A DNA stretch of 33,196 nucleotides from UBA3775 sp964572955. Its GTDB lineage: Bacteria > Bacillota > Clostridia > Lachnospirales > Lachnospiraceae. The notes under the pieces are model-generated. The model worked only from the letters and a program-made list of their open reading frames with translations, made no database searches and had not been told where the DNA came from. Within the stretch, counting starts at the first letter, position 1. Each line of letters starts with the position of its first letter. The stretch covers positions 1 to 33,196 of the forward strand of contig CAZNGY010000018.1 of the NCBI GenBank assembly GCA_964572955.1, in the 5' to 3' direction. Shown in pieces: positions 1 to 7,792 of this stretch. The position numbers and the translations under genes were made by a program.

Positions 1-87
1 TCCGCCATAAATCTCCGAACCCGGATAAACAAATCCTCTTGCCTTTGCCAAAGCCACAATTTTATCCATTGTTTTTTCAACTGCCAT
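1..87 (-). CDS. glyS: Glycyl-tRNA synthetase, class II homodimeric type (N-terminal fragment, runs off window)
   Basis: Only the first 29 codons lie in the window; the gene continues past base 1. The protein starts MAVEKTMDKIV and continues to ARGFVYPGSEIYGG, which is the characteristic N-terminus of the dimeric (alpha2) bacterial glycyl-tRNA synthetase that charges tRNA-Gly in the cytoplasm. The ATG at 87 is preceded by a good GGAGGAAAG ribosome site. A consensus promoter (187-215) lies between it and recO, so it is probably transcribed on its own. The leader is only about 90 bases and shows no T-box. The call rests on a short but very distinctive N-terminus. Confidence 0.9.
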   Translation of the reverse strand, partial: MAVEKTMDKIVALAKARGFVYPGSEIYGG

Positions 88-102
88 ATCTTTCCTCCAA
101 CC

Positions 103-117
103 ACAGACTCAGTCTGT
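103..117 (-). promoter_or_regulatory. Small palindrome just upstream of the glyS ribosome site
   Basis: ACAGACT-C-AGTCTGT is a perfect 15-base palindrome immediately 5' of the glyS ribosome site. In RNA it could form a short hairpin with a 5-base loop next to the site. No function is known to me. It could also be an operator or chance. Confidence 0.35.
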
Positions 118-186
118 CTTTTCTTCGTTAAAACATTTTCCGATCGTATTTTATCTACAATACCGGTCGAAACAAACTTATAGAAC

Positions 187-215
187 ATGATAACAATCAC
201 TTGTTTACTTGTCAA
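187..215 (-). promoter_or_regulatory. Predicted sigma-A promoter of glyS
   Basis: On the minus strand TTGACA (210-215), a 17-base spacer and TATCAT (187-192) match the housekeeping promoter closely. It starts 9 bases after the recO stop codon and gives a leader of about 90 bases before the glyS ATG. Confidence 0.75.
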
Positions 216-223
216 CTCCCGTT

Positions 224-979
224 TTAGCCTATAACCCTTATAAGTTCCGCACCTTCAAATTCATGTCCCGTACATTTTCCAAGGTATTTTTCTGAAATAT
301 CTGCAAATTCATTAAGTACTTCCTCACTAAGCATAAATGAAAAAAGTTTTGCCGGCGGCGTAGCCGCCACAAAATACATTGCATACCATGTGGATTCATT
401 AAGCTCATATTTTTCCGCTGCCGGAATCGATTCCGCACATTCAGTACATACCATGCCGCCACTTAGACTGAAAAAACCTTTGTCACATGCTTTATGACAT
501 CTGATGCACTCCGACAAAAGAGGTCCCTCTCCGTTAATACATACGGTTTTATATTCAAATACCGCCCTGACAAGTCTGTCTGGTATTTTTCCGTTCTCTA
601 AAGCCCTTAGCGAAGCATATAAAAGCTTAAGTTCTTCCCTTTCATCATTTCCTTCTCTAGTCAGGTACTCTGCTACCTCACAGAAATACATTCCGTAGAG
701 ACTTTTCTCCATACTTCTTCGGAATTCAGGAAACGAATTTTCCACTTTTGCTTCCCTTAAATTATAACTGTCCCTTCCACAGTCCAGGGTAAATATCCCA
801 AAAACACACGGCTGGGTTACACCCATAAACTGATTTCCTGGACGTCTTGCCCCCTGTGCAAATGCCGCAATTTTACCTTGTTCCTTTGTAAGAATCGTTA
901 CTCTCCTGTTGTAATCCCCTACCGGTATTACGCTCAGCACGATTCCCGTCACTGTTATCCGATTGCTGTTCATTCCCAT
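224..979 (-). CDS. recO: DNA repair protein RecO
   Basis: RecO works with RecF and RecR to load RecA on single-stranded DNA during gap repair. The N-terminal OB-fold segment contains ITVTGIVLSVIPVGDYNRRV and the characteristic GKIAAFAQGARRP. The C-terminal half has a CxxC...CxxC zinc module (ECIRCHKAC ... MVCTEC). From the ATG at 979 the protein is 251 residues, normal for the family. A longer reading from 1066 adds 29 residues that do not resemble RecO. No strong ribosome site precedes 979 or the alternative ATG at 973. The start lies inside the yqzL-like frame, so translational coupling to that gene is plausible. Synteny with era and glyS supports the call. Confidence 0.9.
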   Translation of the reverse strand: MGMNSNRITVTGIVLSVIPVGDYNRRVTILTKEQGKIAAFAQGARRPGNQFMGVTQPCVFGIFTLDCGRDSYNLREAKVENSFPEFRRSMEKSLYGMYFCEVAEYLTREGNDEREELKLLYASLRALENGKIPDRLVRAVFEYKTVCINGEGPLLSECIRCHKACDKGFFSLSGGMVCTECAESIPAAEKYELNESTWYAMYFVAATPPAKLFSFMLSEEVLNEFADISEKYLGKCTGHEFEGAELIRVIG

Positions 980-1058
980 CACTTGCACATGCACTGTATT
1001 CCAGATAATCAAATATGCTCCCCGTTTTGGTGAACTTGTTCCATTTTTCCATATCCAT
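873..1058 (-). CDS. YqzL-like small protein
   Basis: This 61-residue frame begins MDMEKWNKFTKTGSIFDYLEYS. The W, KTGSI and DYLEY residues resemble the YqzL family, small proteins of unknown function encoded between era and recO in Bacillus, exactly the position seen here. The ATG at 1058 has a suitable GAGGGG ribosome site 8 bases upstream. The frame stays open upstream to 1151, but those residues look like untranslated leader. The 3' part (about 107 bases) overlaps the start of recO in another frame, and its Asn/Asp/Gly-rich translation is probably not conserved. Family membership is inferred from the short motif plus synteny. Confidence 0.6.
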   Translation of the reverse strand: MDMEKWNKFTKTGSIFDYLEYSACASDGNEQQSDNSDGNRAERNTGRGLQQESNDSYKGTR

Positions 1059-1107
1059 AACCGCAACCCCTCTTCCGGTACTACTAATTAAAATTCTGCC
1101 TTTCAGA

Positions 1108-1155
1108 CTTAGTCTCTGCTTAGTGTCTGGCTGTAACACCATGCCGGACACTAAG
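1108..1155. repeat. Two tandem and one inverted copy of a CTTAGTGTCTG-like motif
   Basis: CTTAGTCTCTG (1108-1118) is followed directly by CTTAGTGTCTG (1119-1129). An inverted copy sits at 1144-1155 (CCGGACACTAAG), giving 12-bp arms with one T/G wobble and a 13-base loop. It lies between era and the yqzL-like gene. There is no T-run after it on the minus strand, so it is not an obvious terminator. It may be an mRNA processing or stability hairpin, or a protein site. Confidence 0.5.
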
Positions 1156-1245
1156 TACCTACAACTAAAAAGCTCCTTCGTGGTTTACGATTATTTTCTC
1201 ACATGTGCCTTTTTTTATTCTTTTTTCTTTTATATATTCTCTGTT

Positions 1246-2151
1246 TTATTCGTCGAACTTATTATTATATCCAAAATTCTTCATCAGAATATCGCTGTCA
1301 CGCCAATCCTTCTTCACCTTAACCCAAAGTTTAAGATTCACTTTACACATAAGAAGGTTTTCCATTTCTTCCCTGGCGGCTGTTCCGATTTTTTTGAGCA
1401 TTTCACCTTTTTTTCCTATGACAATTCCCTTGTGTGAATCACGTTCACATATAATCGTGGCATCAATATCTATAAGTCCTCCGTCCGGACGTTCTTTCAT
1501 TCTTTCAATTGTTACCGCAATACCATGGGGAATCTCCTCCGAAAGAAATCTCAATGTTTTTTCTCTTATAAGTTCTGCACAAATCTGTCTTTCTGGCTGG
1601 TCCGTAACGGTATCCTCATCATAATACATTGGTCCTTCCGGAAGATATTTCCCGATAACCTCCGTAAGTTCACCCGTGTTATTGCCTTTAAGCGCTGAAA
1701 CTGGTACGACATCCGCAAATTCCATTTGTTTAGTATATGTTTCTATGTTTAAAATGATGTCTTCTTTCTTTACTTTGTCTATCTTATTTATTACAAGTAT
1801 TACCGGTGTTGAAGTCTTTTTAAGCATTTCAATTATATGCTGTTCTCCTGCACCTATATAGTTTTCAGGTTCTACCAGCCACAATATGGCATCAACCTCT
1901 TCAAGTGTCTTTTCTGCTACATTTACCATATACCTGCCGAGTTTGTTCTTTGCCTTATGAATTCCCGGTGTATCAAGAAATATTATCTGCTTATTTTCAT
2001 CCGTATATACTGTCTGAATTCTGTTTCTTGTTGTCTGTGGCTTTGATGATGTAATCGCAATCTTCTGTCCTATAAGACGATTCATAAGCGTCGATTTTCC
2101 CACATTGGGTCTTCCGATAAGTGCAACGAATCCTGATTTAAATTCTGCCAT
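1246..2151 (-). CDS. era: GTPase Era
   Basis: Era is an essential GTPase that binds the 3' end of 16S rRNA and assists 30S subunit assembly at the membrane and cytosol. From the ATG at 2151 (AGGAG 7 bases upstream) the protein is 301 residues, the usual size. Visible motifs are the Walker A GRPNVGKS (13-20), the DTPG G3 motif (60-63), NKID (122-125) and a C-terminal KH domain with the IGKKGEMLKKIG loop. An upstream extension to 2274 has no family similarity and includes the intergenic region. It lies downstream of the M16C peptidase and upstream of the yqzL-like gene and recO, an arrangement common in Firmicutes. Confidence 0.97.
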   Translation of the reverse strand: MAEFKSGFVALIGRPNVGKSTLMNRLIGQKIAITSSKPQTTRNRIQTVYTDENKQIIFLDTPGIHKAKNKLGRYMVNVAEKTLEEVDAILWLVEPENYIGAGEQHIIEMLKKTSTPVILVINKIDKVKKEDIILNIETYTKQMEFADVVPVSALKGNNTGELTEVIGKYLPEGPMYYDEDTVTDQPERQICAELIREKTLRFLSEEIPHGIAVTIERMKERPDGGLIDIDATIICERDSHKGIVIGKKGEMLKKIGTAAREEMENLLMCKVNLKLWVKVKKDWRDSDILMKNFGYNNKFDE

Positions 2152-2275
2152 TAATTTCTCCTTTCTTTTGTAAAAACGACGATTTAAAAATGCACAGTCC
2201 CACAAAAATCCCACTTTTCTAAAAAGTAAAAATGTCAGAGAGGAGCAAAGAAACTCCACTCCCCCTTCAAACACC

Positions 2276-5227
2276 CTATGAAAGGGTCTTTATGCTCTTA
2301 AACAGCTCTGCATCCTGCATACATTTTGCTTCAGTTCCTACCGTACATATATATCCCTGATTTACACAATCAAGTATATCAGCGGTTTTCCTTATGCTTT
2401 CCAGGTCTGCCCCGAAAATTTCATCTCTTTCTTTCTGCAGGAACTCATCCGTCAATCCGGAGATATATCCGCTCAGACTGTATAAACCTGCATTTCTAGG
2501 AGTTCTCGGAGTATCCATCCTGCTGAACGTTCCTATTATATAGTCTTCCACTTCTTCCGGCTCAAGTTCCAGATTTCTCACATATTCAGCAGCTTCCTTA
2601 TAAACTTCATACGTTGCCTTTAAATTAGGATCCCTGTATGAAACAATTCCACAGTTTCCGCTTATCACCTCATATGAATAAAAACAGCCATAAGCTCCAC
2701 CCTTAACTCTTACATTCATCCAAAGGTAATCATAAGAGAGTATGGTCTTCATTACTGCCATTGCTCCGTTATAGTCAAATCCACTGTTTCTGTAATTTCC
2801 TGCAGTTGCCGCATACTGAACCTGTCCGCTCACCTTAAATGCCTCATTTAAAGCTTTCGGTTTAAATTCCTTCTTTTCACCTAAAACTTCCGGCTCATTT
2901 CCATTTCCGGATGCATCAATTGCTGCAGTAATCTTCGAAATTTCCGCTTTCACTGCATGAAGTCCGTCTTCTCTGGACGTAATATCAACCATCATCCTGT
3001 CGGATACAAATATCATTGAAACGGCTTTCTTCATCATACTGATGGTTTCATCCGCTTTTTCATCAAAATTATTGTATATATCCTTAAGGAATTCATACAT
3101 TGAAATTCCACCGGTTTTTTCTTCATAGTATTCAACCGGAGAAAAATATGACTGGGCTCTCGAAAGTGCCGTACTGTTTCCGGATCTTACAAGTCCCATC
3201 TGCATTCCGCTCACAAGCTGTCCCAGGATTTCCTTAAACCTCTTCTTATCATCAAAATTCGATTCAAGCATTATTTCAGTAAGTAAATCCGTTACTTTTG
3301 AAACATTTTCAACCAATGCTTTTACGCTTACGAAAACATACGACTTATACTCACCGGGCTTTCCATAGACAGAATACGTATTCTCGCTTGTCCACACTCC
3401 ACCCGCATACTTTGCAATCTCGTTATTCAACTCAATATGAGTATGTTTTGACGTATTAAGCCTGTAACCGATAAGCTTTACGGCAAGTGATGCATACTGC
3501 CAGTATTCTTCCTTTATCCCCTTCGTATCAAAGATGAGATTGTAATATGCAATTCCGTTTGTCGCCAGATCATGATGAATCACCTTAATACTGCCTTCTT
3601 CACTCACTCTGTTGTTGAACTTTTCAGCTTCCTTTTTAACATCTCCCAGAGAAAGCTTTGGCAGTGTTGCTATCTGCTCCGGTGAATCACCCTCTTCCTG
3701 ATATTTTCTTAATGCCGCCGTATCAGCAACAAGCTTTTTGATTTCATCAGGTTCAAGTGACTCTTTGTATTCACGGAGTCTGTTTTTTAATGCCTCTTCC
3801 TTTTTTGTATTCAACCCCTTAACAGGTTTAAGAGTAAGGATAACCTTGTGTTTGTTTTCAAGTATACATTCTTTTATGATACGTTCAAAATACCCTGTGT
3901 TAATTTCACTCCTTAATTCCTCAAAAACAGGGTTCATTACACAGTATGAAAAAGCAGCTTTATCATCATACAGCCAGCTGTTGAACATATTTATTTCATA
4001 TAAAAGCCCCTTAGGGAAACTTCCCGAATCGGATTCCCTGTTGGCAAAATCAAGATAATTGATTCCTGCAAGCAGCGTATCTTTGTTTATTCCGTTAAGT
4101 ACCTGCTCCTTCAAAGTGTCTTCGATTATCTTCACAAATTCATCAATTCTGTCTGATTCAGTGTCTTTTGCTATTATACTGAGATAAGTTTGTCTTGTAT
4201 ATCTGTTGTAGTCACCTAAAATATCTTTGCCGATTCCGGCATCTATAAGAGCCTGCTTAACCGGAGCTCCCGCAGAACCGAGAAGTGCATAATGAATACA
4301 ATCCAGTGCTACGGTCTTCTTGACATCTAGAATATCATTCATCACCACGTTGTATGAAAGATAAGTCTTTTCTTTCTCATCCTCTTCCTCGGCTATTGAG
4401 TACTCATCCGTCACATACCTGACTTCATCAAAACTTTTCTGAAGCGGAATATCTGAATCTACATCTTCTTTGTCAAAATTACTGAGATATTCCTTATCAA
4501 GCCATTCAAGTCTTTCTTCCATGTCAAAATTTCCGTAAAGATAAATATAACTGTTGGAAGGATGATAATACTTTTTATGAAACTCAAGAAATTCCTCGTA
4601 TGAAAGTTCGGGAATTATGTCCGGGTCTCCGCCTGACGACACGCCATAAGTATTATCAGGAAAAAGATGCTTTCCTATACAGTATTCTATATAATCTGAT
4701 GCGGCAGAATATGCACCCTTCATTTCATTGTAAACAACACCGTTTATTCCAAGATCCGAGTCTTCTGATTCAAGCTCGTATCTCCAGCCTTCCTGTCTGA
4801 AAATTTCAGGATGTCTGTATATTTCAGGATAAAAAACCGCATCCATGTAAACAGACATAAGGTTTTTGATATCTTTGTCGTTGCAGCTTGCAACCGGATA
4901 TATGGTTTTGTCCGGATAGGTCATTGCATTAAGAAATGTATTCAGGGAACTTTTTGCCAGCTCAATAAAAGGATCCTTTACCGGATACTTCTTTGATCCG
5001 CATAAAACAGAATGTTCTATTATATGCGGCACTCCCGTCGAATCGGAAGGTGTTGTTCTGAAACCGATACTAAACACCTTATTTTCCTCTTCGTTTGATA
5101 CAAGGCACACTCTTGCGCCGCTCTTTTTATGCCTGAGAACCACTCCGACGCTCTCATTTTCTTTCAGTTCTTCCGAATAGCAGATTTCATAACTTTCCGG
5201 AATTGTACCGAATATTTTACCTGACAT
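2276..5227 (-). CDS. M16C zinc metallopeptidase (presequence-protease/insulinase type)
   Basis: This is a 983-residue protein with the inverted zinc motif HIIEH (68-72) in the context GVPHIIEHSVLCGS, and the third zinc ligand Glu168 in NEMKGAYS. Length and motif spacing fit the single-chain M16C group (PreP, falcilysin and bacterial relatives), which close around and degrade peptides. A C-terminal inactive M16 half, as in relatives, is consistent with the length. No signal peptide is visible, so it is probably cytoplasmic. The start at 5227 has an ideal AGGAGG site 5 bases upstream; an extension to 5272 would read through the leader hairpin. Its stop is about 125 bases before era, which may be cotranscribed. 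The substrate is unknown. Confidence 0.92.
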   Translation of the reverse strand: MSGKIFGTIPESYEICYSEELKENESVGVVLRHKKSGARVCLVSNEEENKVFSIGFRTTPSDSTGVPHIIEHSVLCGSKKYPVKDPFIELAKSSLNTFLNAMTYPDKTIYPVASCNDKDIKNLMSVYMDAVFYPEIYRHPEIFRQEGWRYELESEDSDLGINGVVYNEMKGAYSAASDYIEYCIGKHLFPDNTYGVSSGGDPDIIPELSYEEFLEFHKKYYHPSNSYIYLYGNFDMEERLEWLDKEYLSNFDKEDVDSDIPLQKSFDEVRYVTDEYSIAEEEDEKEKTYLSYNVVMNDILDVKKTVALDCIHYALLGSAGAPVKQALIDAGIGKDILGDYNRYTRQTYLSIIAKDTESDRIDEFVKIIEDTLKEQVLNGINKDTLLAGINYLDFANRESDSGSFPKGLLYEINMFNSWLYDDKAAFSYCVMNPVFEELRSEINTGYFERIIKECILENKHKVILTLKPVKGLNTKKEEALKNRLREYKESLEPDEIKKLVADTAALRKYQEEGDSPEQIATLPKLSLGDVKKEAEKFNNRVSEEGSIKVIHHDLATNGIAYYNLIFDTKGIKEEYWQYASLAVKLIGYRLNTSKHTHIELNNEIAKYAGGVWTSENTYSVYGKPGEYKSYVFVSVKALVENVSKVTDLLTEIMLESNFDDKKRFKEILGQLVSGMQMGLVRSGNSTALSRAQSYFSPVEYYEEKTGGISMYEFLKDIYNNFDEKADETISMMKKAVSMIFVSDRMMVDITSREDGLHAVKAEISKITAAIDASGNGNEPEVLGEKKEFKPKALNEAFKVSGQVQYAATAGNYRNSGFDYNGAMAVMKTILSYDYLWMNVRVKGGAYGCFYSYEVISGNCGIVSYRDPNLKATYEVYKEAAEYVRNLELEPEEVEDYIIGTFSRMDTPRTPRNAGLYSLSGYISGLTDEFLQKERDEIFGADLESIRKTADILDCVNQGYICTVGTEAKCMQDAELFKSIKTLS

Positions 5228-5239
5228 AAATCCTCCTCT

Positions 5240-5257
5240 CCGGAACCCATATTCCGG
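5240..5257 (-). promoter_or_regulatory. Hairpin directly in front of the M16C peptidase ribosome site
   Basis: On the minus strand CCGGAA-6-TTCCGG forms a perfect 6-bp stem whose 3' arm adjoins the GAGGAGG ribosome site. It may influence ribosome access. This is inferred from sequence only. Confidence 0.4.
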
Positions 5258-5457
5258 CAATTTATACTTCATTATTACAGTCTTATAATTAGATTTTCAG
5301 CTTCTGTAACTGCCTAAATACATACTTTCATATATACTTCTTGAGTTTATCACATAAAAGTTCTTTTGTCATGTACGACAGTATATATCCCATGTTTTTT
5401 TTAGCCGTTTTCCGACACAAATCTAAAAATTTTGTTAAAATTTTGTGTTTTGAATCA
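5258..5457. other. Divergent intergenic region between the M16C peptidase and csp genes
   Basis: Together with its flanks this is a gene-free stretch of about 337 bases (5228-5564). It holds the peptidase promoter, leader and hairpin on the minus strand and the csp promoter and leader on the plus strand. The central part (about 5373-5457) is AT-rich with T- and A-runs. I see no further gene or RNA there. Confidence 0.6.
5344..5372 (-). promoter_or_regulatory. Predicted promoter of the M16C peptidase (era?) transcript
   Basis: The minus strand reads ATGACA (5367-5372), a 17-base spacer and an extended -10, TGA-TAAACT (5344-5349). The leader would be about 110 bases. The TGnTAAACT form recurs in front of dapF, metH and the trigger-factor-like gene. 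Confidence 0.5.
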
Positions 5458-5486
5458 TTGACACACTTTTAACGCTGTAGTATATT
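5458..5486 (+). promoter_or_regulatory. Consensus sigma-A promoter of csp
   Basis: TTGACA (5458-5463), a 17-base spacer and TATATT (5481-5486) form a near-perfect promoter. Transcription would begin at about 5493, giving a leader of about 72 bases. Confidence 0.85.
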
Positions 5487-5492
5487 TAAATT

Positions 5493-5520
5493 GTCTGCAT
5501 AATGTTCAAAATATGCGGAC
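5493..5520 (+). promoter_or_regulatory. Hairpin at the 5' end of the csp transcript
   Basis: GTCTGCATA (5493-5501) pairs with TATGCGGAC (5512-5520) over 9 bp including one U-G pair, with a 10-base loop. It begins at the predicted first transcribed base. A protective or temperature-sensitive role is a guess based on position and gene type. Confidence 0.5.
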
Positions 5521-5533
5521 TTTATCAAAACAT

Positions 5534-5549
5534 AATAGTACAATAGTAC
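5534..5549 (+). repeat. Tandem 8-base repeat in the csp leader
   Basis: AATAGTAC occurs twice in direct succession, ending just before the GAGGA ribosome site of csp. Its function is unknown and it may be chance. Confidence 0.4.
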
Positions 5550-5564
5550 AGAAATGAGGATTCT

Positions 5565-5765
5565 ATGAAAAAGGGAACTGTTAAGTGGTTTAACGCAAAG
5601 AAGGGTTTTGGCTTTCTTTCAGACGAAGACGGAAATGATGTATTCGTTCATTTTTCTTCCATCAATATGGACGGCTTCAAGGTTTTAGAAGATGGCGATG
5701 CCGTTGAATACGAAATCGTTGATGGTGCAAAAGGACCACAGGCTGCAAACGTAAGAAAGATTTAA
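5565..5765 (+). CDS. csp: Cold-shock protein, CspA/CspB family
   Basis: This 66-residue protein is essentially one OB-fold cold-shock domain. It has the two RNA-binding motifs KGFGFL (RNP1) and VFVHF (RNP2), the KWFNAKKG start and the GPQAANV end typical of the family. Such proteins bind single-stranded RNA or DNA and act as RNA chaperones in the cytoplasm. The ATG has a TGAGGA ribosome site 4 bases upstream. It is a monocistronic unit with its own consensus promoter and terminator, on the opposite strand from its neighbours. Which csp paralogue it is, and whether cold induces it, cannot be told from the sequence. Confidence 0.96.
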   Translation: MKKGTVKWFNAKKGFGFLSDEDGNDVFVHFSSINMDGFKVLEDGDAVEYEIVDGAKGPQAANVRKI

Positions 5766-5799
5766 TTCATATATATTGTAATAAATTTGTTCTTTATGG

Positions 5800-5852
5800 C
5801 AAAAAGCCACAGATGCAGCAGCTTTAAAAGCTGCCGTGTCTGTGGCTTTTTT
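5800..5852. terminator. Bidirectional intrinsic terminator between csp and the cohesin gene
   Basis: The outer arms AAAAAGCCACAGA and TCTGTGGCTTTTTT enclose a second stem (CAGCTTT/AAAGCTG). A T-run follows on the plus strand, and CTTTTTG follows on the minus strand. It can end csp from the left and the dapF-to-cohesin transcript from the right. Confidence 0.85.
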
Positions 5853-5948
5853 ATTTCACAATTTCTTCAATTGCAAGCACAAGCCGAACTGTTGACTCAA
5901 CAATCTGCATATTAACAAAATCCATCAAAATCCTACGTTCTGCCGACT

Positions 5949-7769
5949 TTAATTTTCTACATCATCTATATCAATGTCTCCTAGTGCTTCCGTTAATTTG
6001 CTGACAATGTCATCAAGATTATCTCCATCACTTATTTTAACACTTTTATAGGGATGTGCTTCTGAAAAAACCACTGTTTCACTTCCAATATCTTCACAGT
6101 CATCTTCTTCCAGGTCTCCGCTGAGCCACTCAAGGTCATCTTCGGTTTCTTCCACATCTCCAATTTCCTGTTCATCACCGAATTCGTCTCCGGCCATTTC
6201 AGGTTCTTTATTGCTTTCTTCGTCGCCATTTGCCTCGGATTCTTCTTCTGTTTCATCTCCGGCCGTTTCCGGCTCTTTATCTTCCATATGGGCGGCTTCA
6301 TCAGAGTTTATCATCTTTTCATCATCAAGATTTGTAACCTCGTCAAAACCTTCCTTTTCATTTCTGTTCTTTTCCTTTATAAACAATACCATAAAGACAA
6401 TTGCAAGGATACAGCTTATTATCAACATACAAATTTTCAAAATTTCCTCTGCCGATACTGATTTATCCGGTTCAGCTACTGCATCTGTTGCGGTTCCCGC
6501 AGCCGCCATAACGGTTACAGGAGCAGATGTAACATAAACAACTCTGTCTTCACCTGCCACAAATCTCTGCATTGTGCTTTCCACAATGTCATATTTGTAC
6601 CATACCCCATCGTCCGTGTAAAAAAGGCAGAAATTTTCATCATCCGCCGACTTATACGCCGGATATATCTTTCCTTCAATTTCCACTCCCGTCAGTTCAT
6701 AACCAGCCGGAATTTCGCTTTTATCTGCCTCCGAAATGTTATATTTTCTCGAAAGTGTTTCCATCGCCCTGTATGGCATAAGAACATCATTTTCACCGGT
6801 AAAAACATAAAGTCCACCATCCGAAAGCTGTATAAGGACCTTATCCGAATCAGAAGCTTTAAGAACAGGTACATCGATTCCCAGAATATTCATCACCGTC
6901 TGTTCATAACCGGCCGGAATCCCTGCCGTTATCGTATCACTGATTGTCAGCATACTGTCCGTCACCAGAAGTTCTCCTGCTTCTCCTATTAAGAACGCTC
7001 CTGCTTTAAGTTCTGCGCCGTTTGTCGGAGTCGGAGTCGGAGTTGCTGCCGCTCTTTCCACAGTAATGCTGTATGTTTTCTGTACTCCGGTTTCCGCTGT
7101 TACAACAATGCTTACCACATTACTTCCCTCAGACAGACTGTTGTTTTTTACCGATACTGAAGCATATTGAGAATTGGCGGCTGCACTGATTGACAAAGAA
7201 TTAACATCTGCACTGAGTATGCCGCTCAGCATATATTCCGTTACTCCTGATGAAAAACCCGGCGTAAGGCTGCCTTCTCCCACTATAAGTGAAGACAATG
7301 TACAATCATCAGACGCTTCTCTCGGAAGATTAACTTTTATTGTTCCGTTTGAAGCGGAAACATCCTGAAACTCAGAACCATTAGCATCAAGAATATTTCC
7401 CTTATCATATGCTATCGCTAATGAACTTTGTCCGGCATTCTTTGCTTTAAAAGTAATTGAATACGATGCTGATTTCTGATACGGAGCATCAACAATAACC
7501 AGCGAACCGTTTCCGCCGTTGCAGAAACTGCTGTCCGCAGCTCCCGGAACATATTCCACTACCGAACTGTCATAATTAATATTGAATCTGTAAGCTCCGA
7601 TAATTTCTGATGAACTAAGACCTACGTTTACCGTCACCGTATCTCCTTTTTCAATCGTCCCACCGCTCACAGATATATTGACAGAGGCAGCTGCTGCCAT
7701 TGCCGGAACAAACATTGCTCCCAGAATAACAATCAGCATACCAATCCTTAATTTCTTAAAAATGGACAT
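5949..7769 (-). CDS. Membrane-anchored cohesin-domain protein with acidic cytoplasmic tail
   Basis: This is a 606-residue protein. An N-terminal signal peptide ends near AMAAAA (about 28). Residues 29-147 are a cohesin-like domain: KGDTVTVNVGL, then FNINYDSSVVEYV, ITFKAKNAG and NGTIKV follow the family pattern. Residues 155-240 form a cadherin-like beta-sandwich, followed by a TPTPTPT linker. Two related segments (about 283-336 and 352-409) each begin IPAGYE. A single membrane span (about 442-465) precedes KEKNR, predicting the cohesin outside and a roughly 140-residue tail inside that is very rich in Asp and Glu. The ATG at 7769 has AAGGAG upstream, 23 bp after the dockerin gene. Known of the family: cohesins bind dockerins. 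Inferred: this one anchors the neighbouring dockerin hydrolase. The tail's role is unknown. Confidence 0.88.
   Translation of the reverse strand: MSIFKKLRIGMLIVILGAMFVPAMAAAASVNISVSGGTIEKGDTVTVNVGLSSSEIIGAYRFNINYDSSVVEYVPGAADSSFCNGGNGSLVIVDAPYQKSASYSITFKAKNAGQSSLAIAYDKGNILDANGSEFQDVSASNGTIKVNLPREASDDCTLSSLIVGEGSLTPGFSSGVTEYMLSGILSADVNSLSISAAANSQYASVSVKNNSLSEGSNVVSIVVTAETGVQKTYSITVERAAATPTPTPTNGAELKAGAFLIGEAGELLVTDSMLTISDTITAGIPAGYEQTVMNILGIDVPVLKASDSDKVLIQLSDGGLYVFTGENDVLMPYRAMETLSRKYNISEADKSEIPAGYELTGVEIEGKIYPAYKSADDENFCLFYTDDGVWYKYDIVESTMQRFVAGEDRVVYVTSAPVTVMAAAGTATDAVAEPDKSVSAEEILKICMLIISCILAIVFMVLFIKEKNRNEKEGFDEVTNLDDEKMINSDEAAHMEDKEPETAGDETEEESEANGDEESNKEPEMAGDEFGDEQEIGDVEETEDDLEWLSGDLEEDDCEDIGSETVVFSEAHPYKSVKISDGDNLDDIVSKLTEALGDIDIDDVEN
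7024..7041. repeat. Three tandem GTCGGA hexamers
   Basis: GTCGGA x3 encodes the Thr-Pro linker of the cohesin protein on the minus strand. Gain or loss of a unit would keep the frame and change only linker length. Confidence 0.7.
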
Positions 7770-7792
7770 TTTTTACTCCTTTACCACACTTC

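Noticed and set aside
88..215. T-box riboswitch before glyS
   Set aside because: The leader is only about 90 bases and lacks a T-box core sequence and a terminator; only a small palindrome is present.
1015..1624. Overlapping plus-strand reading frames of about 140 codons opposite era and yqzL
   Set aside because: They are Phe/Leu/Ser-rich shadows of minus-strand coding sequence, with no ribosome site and no family resemblance.
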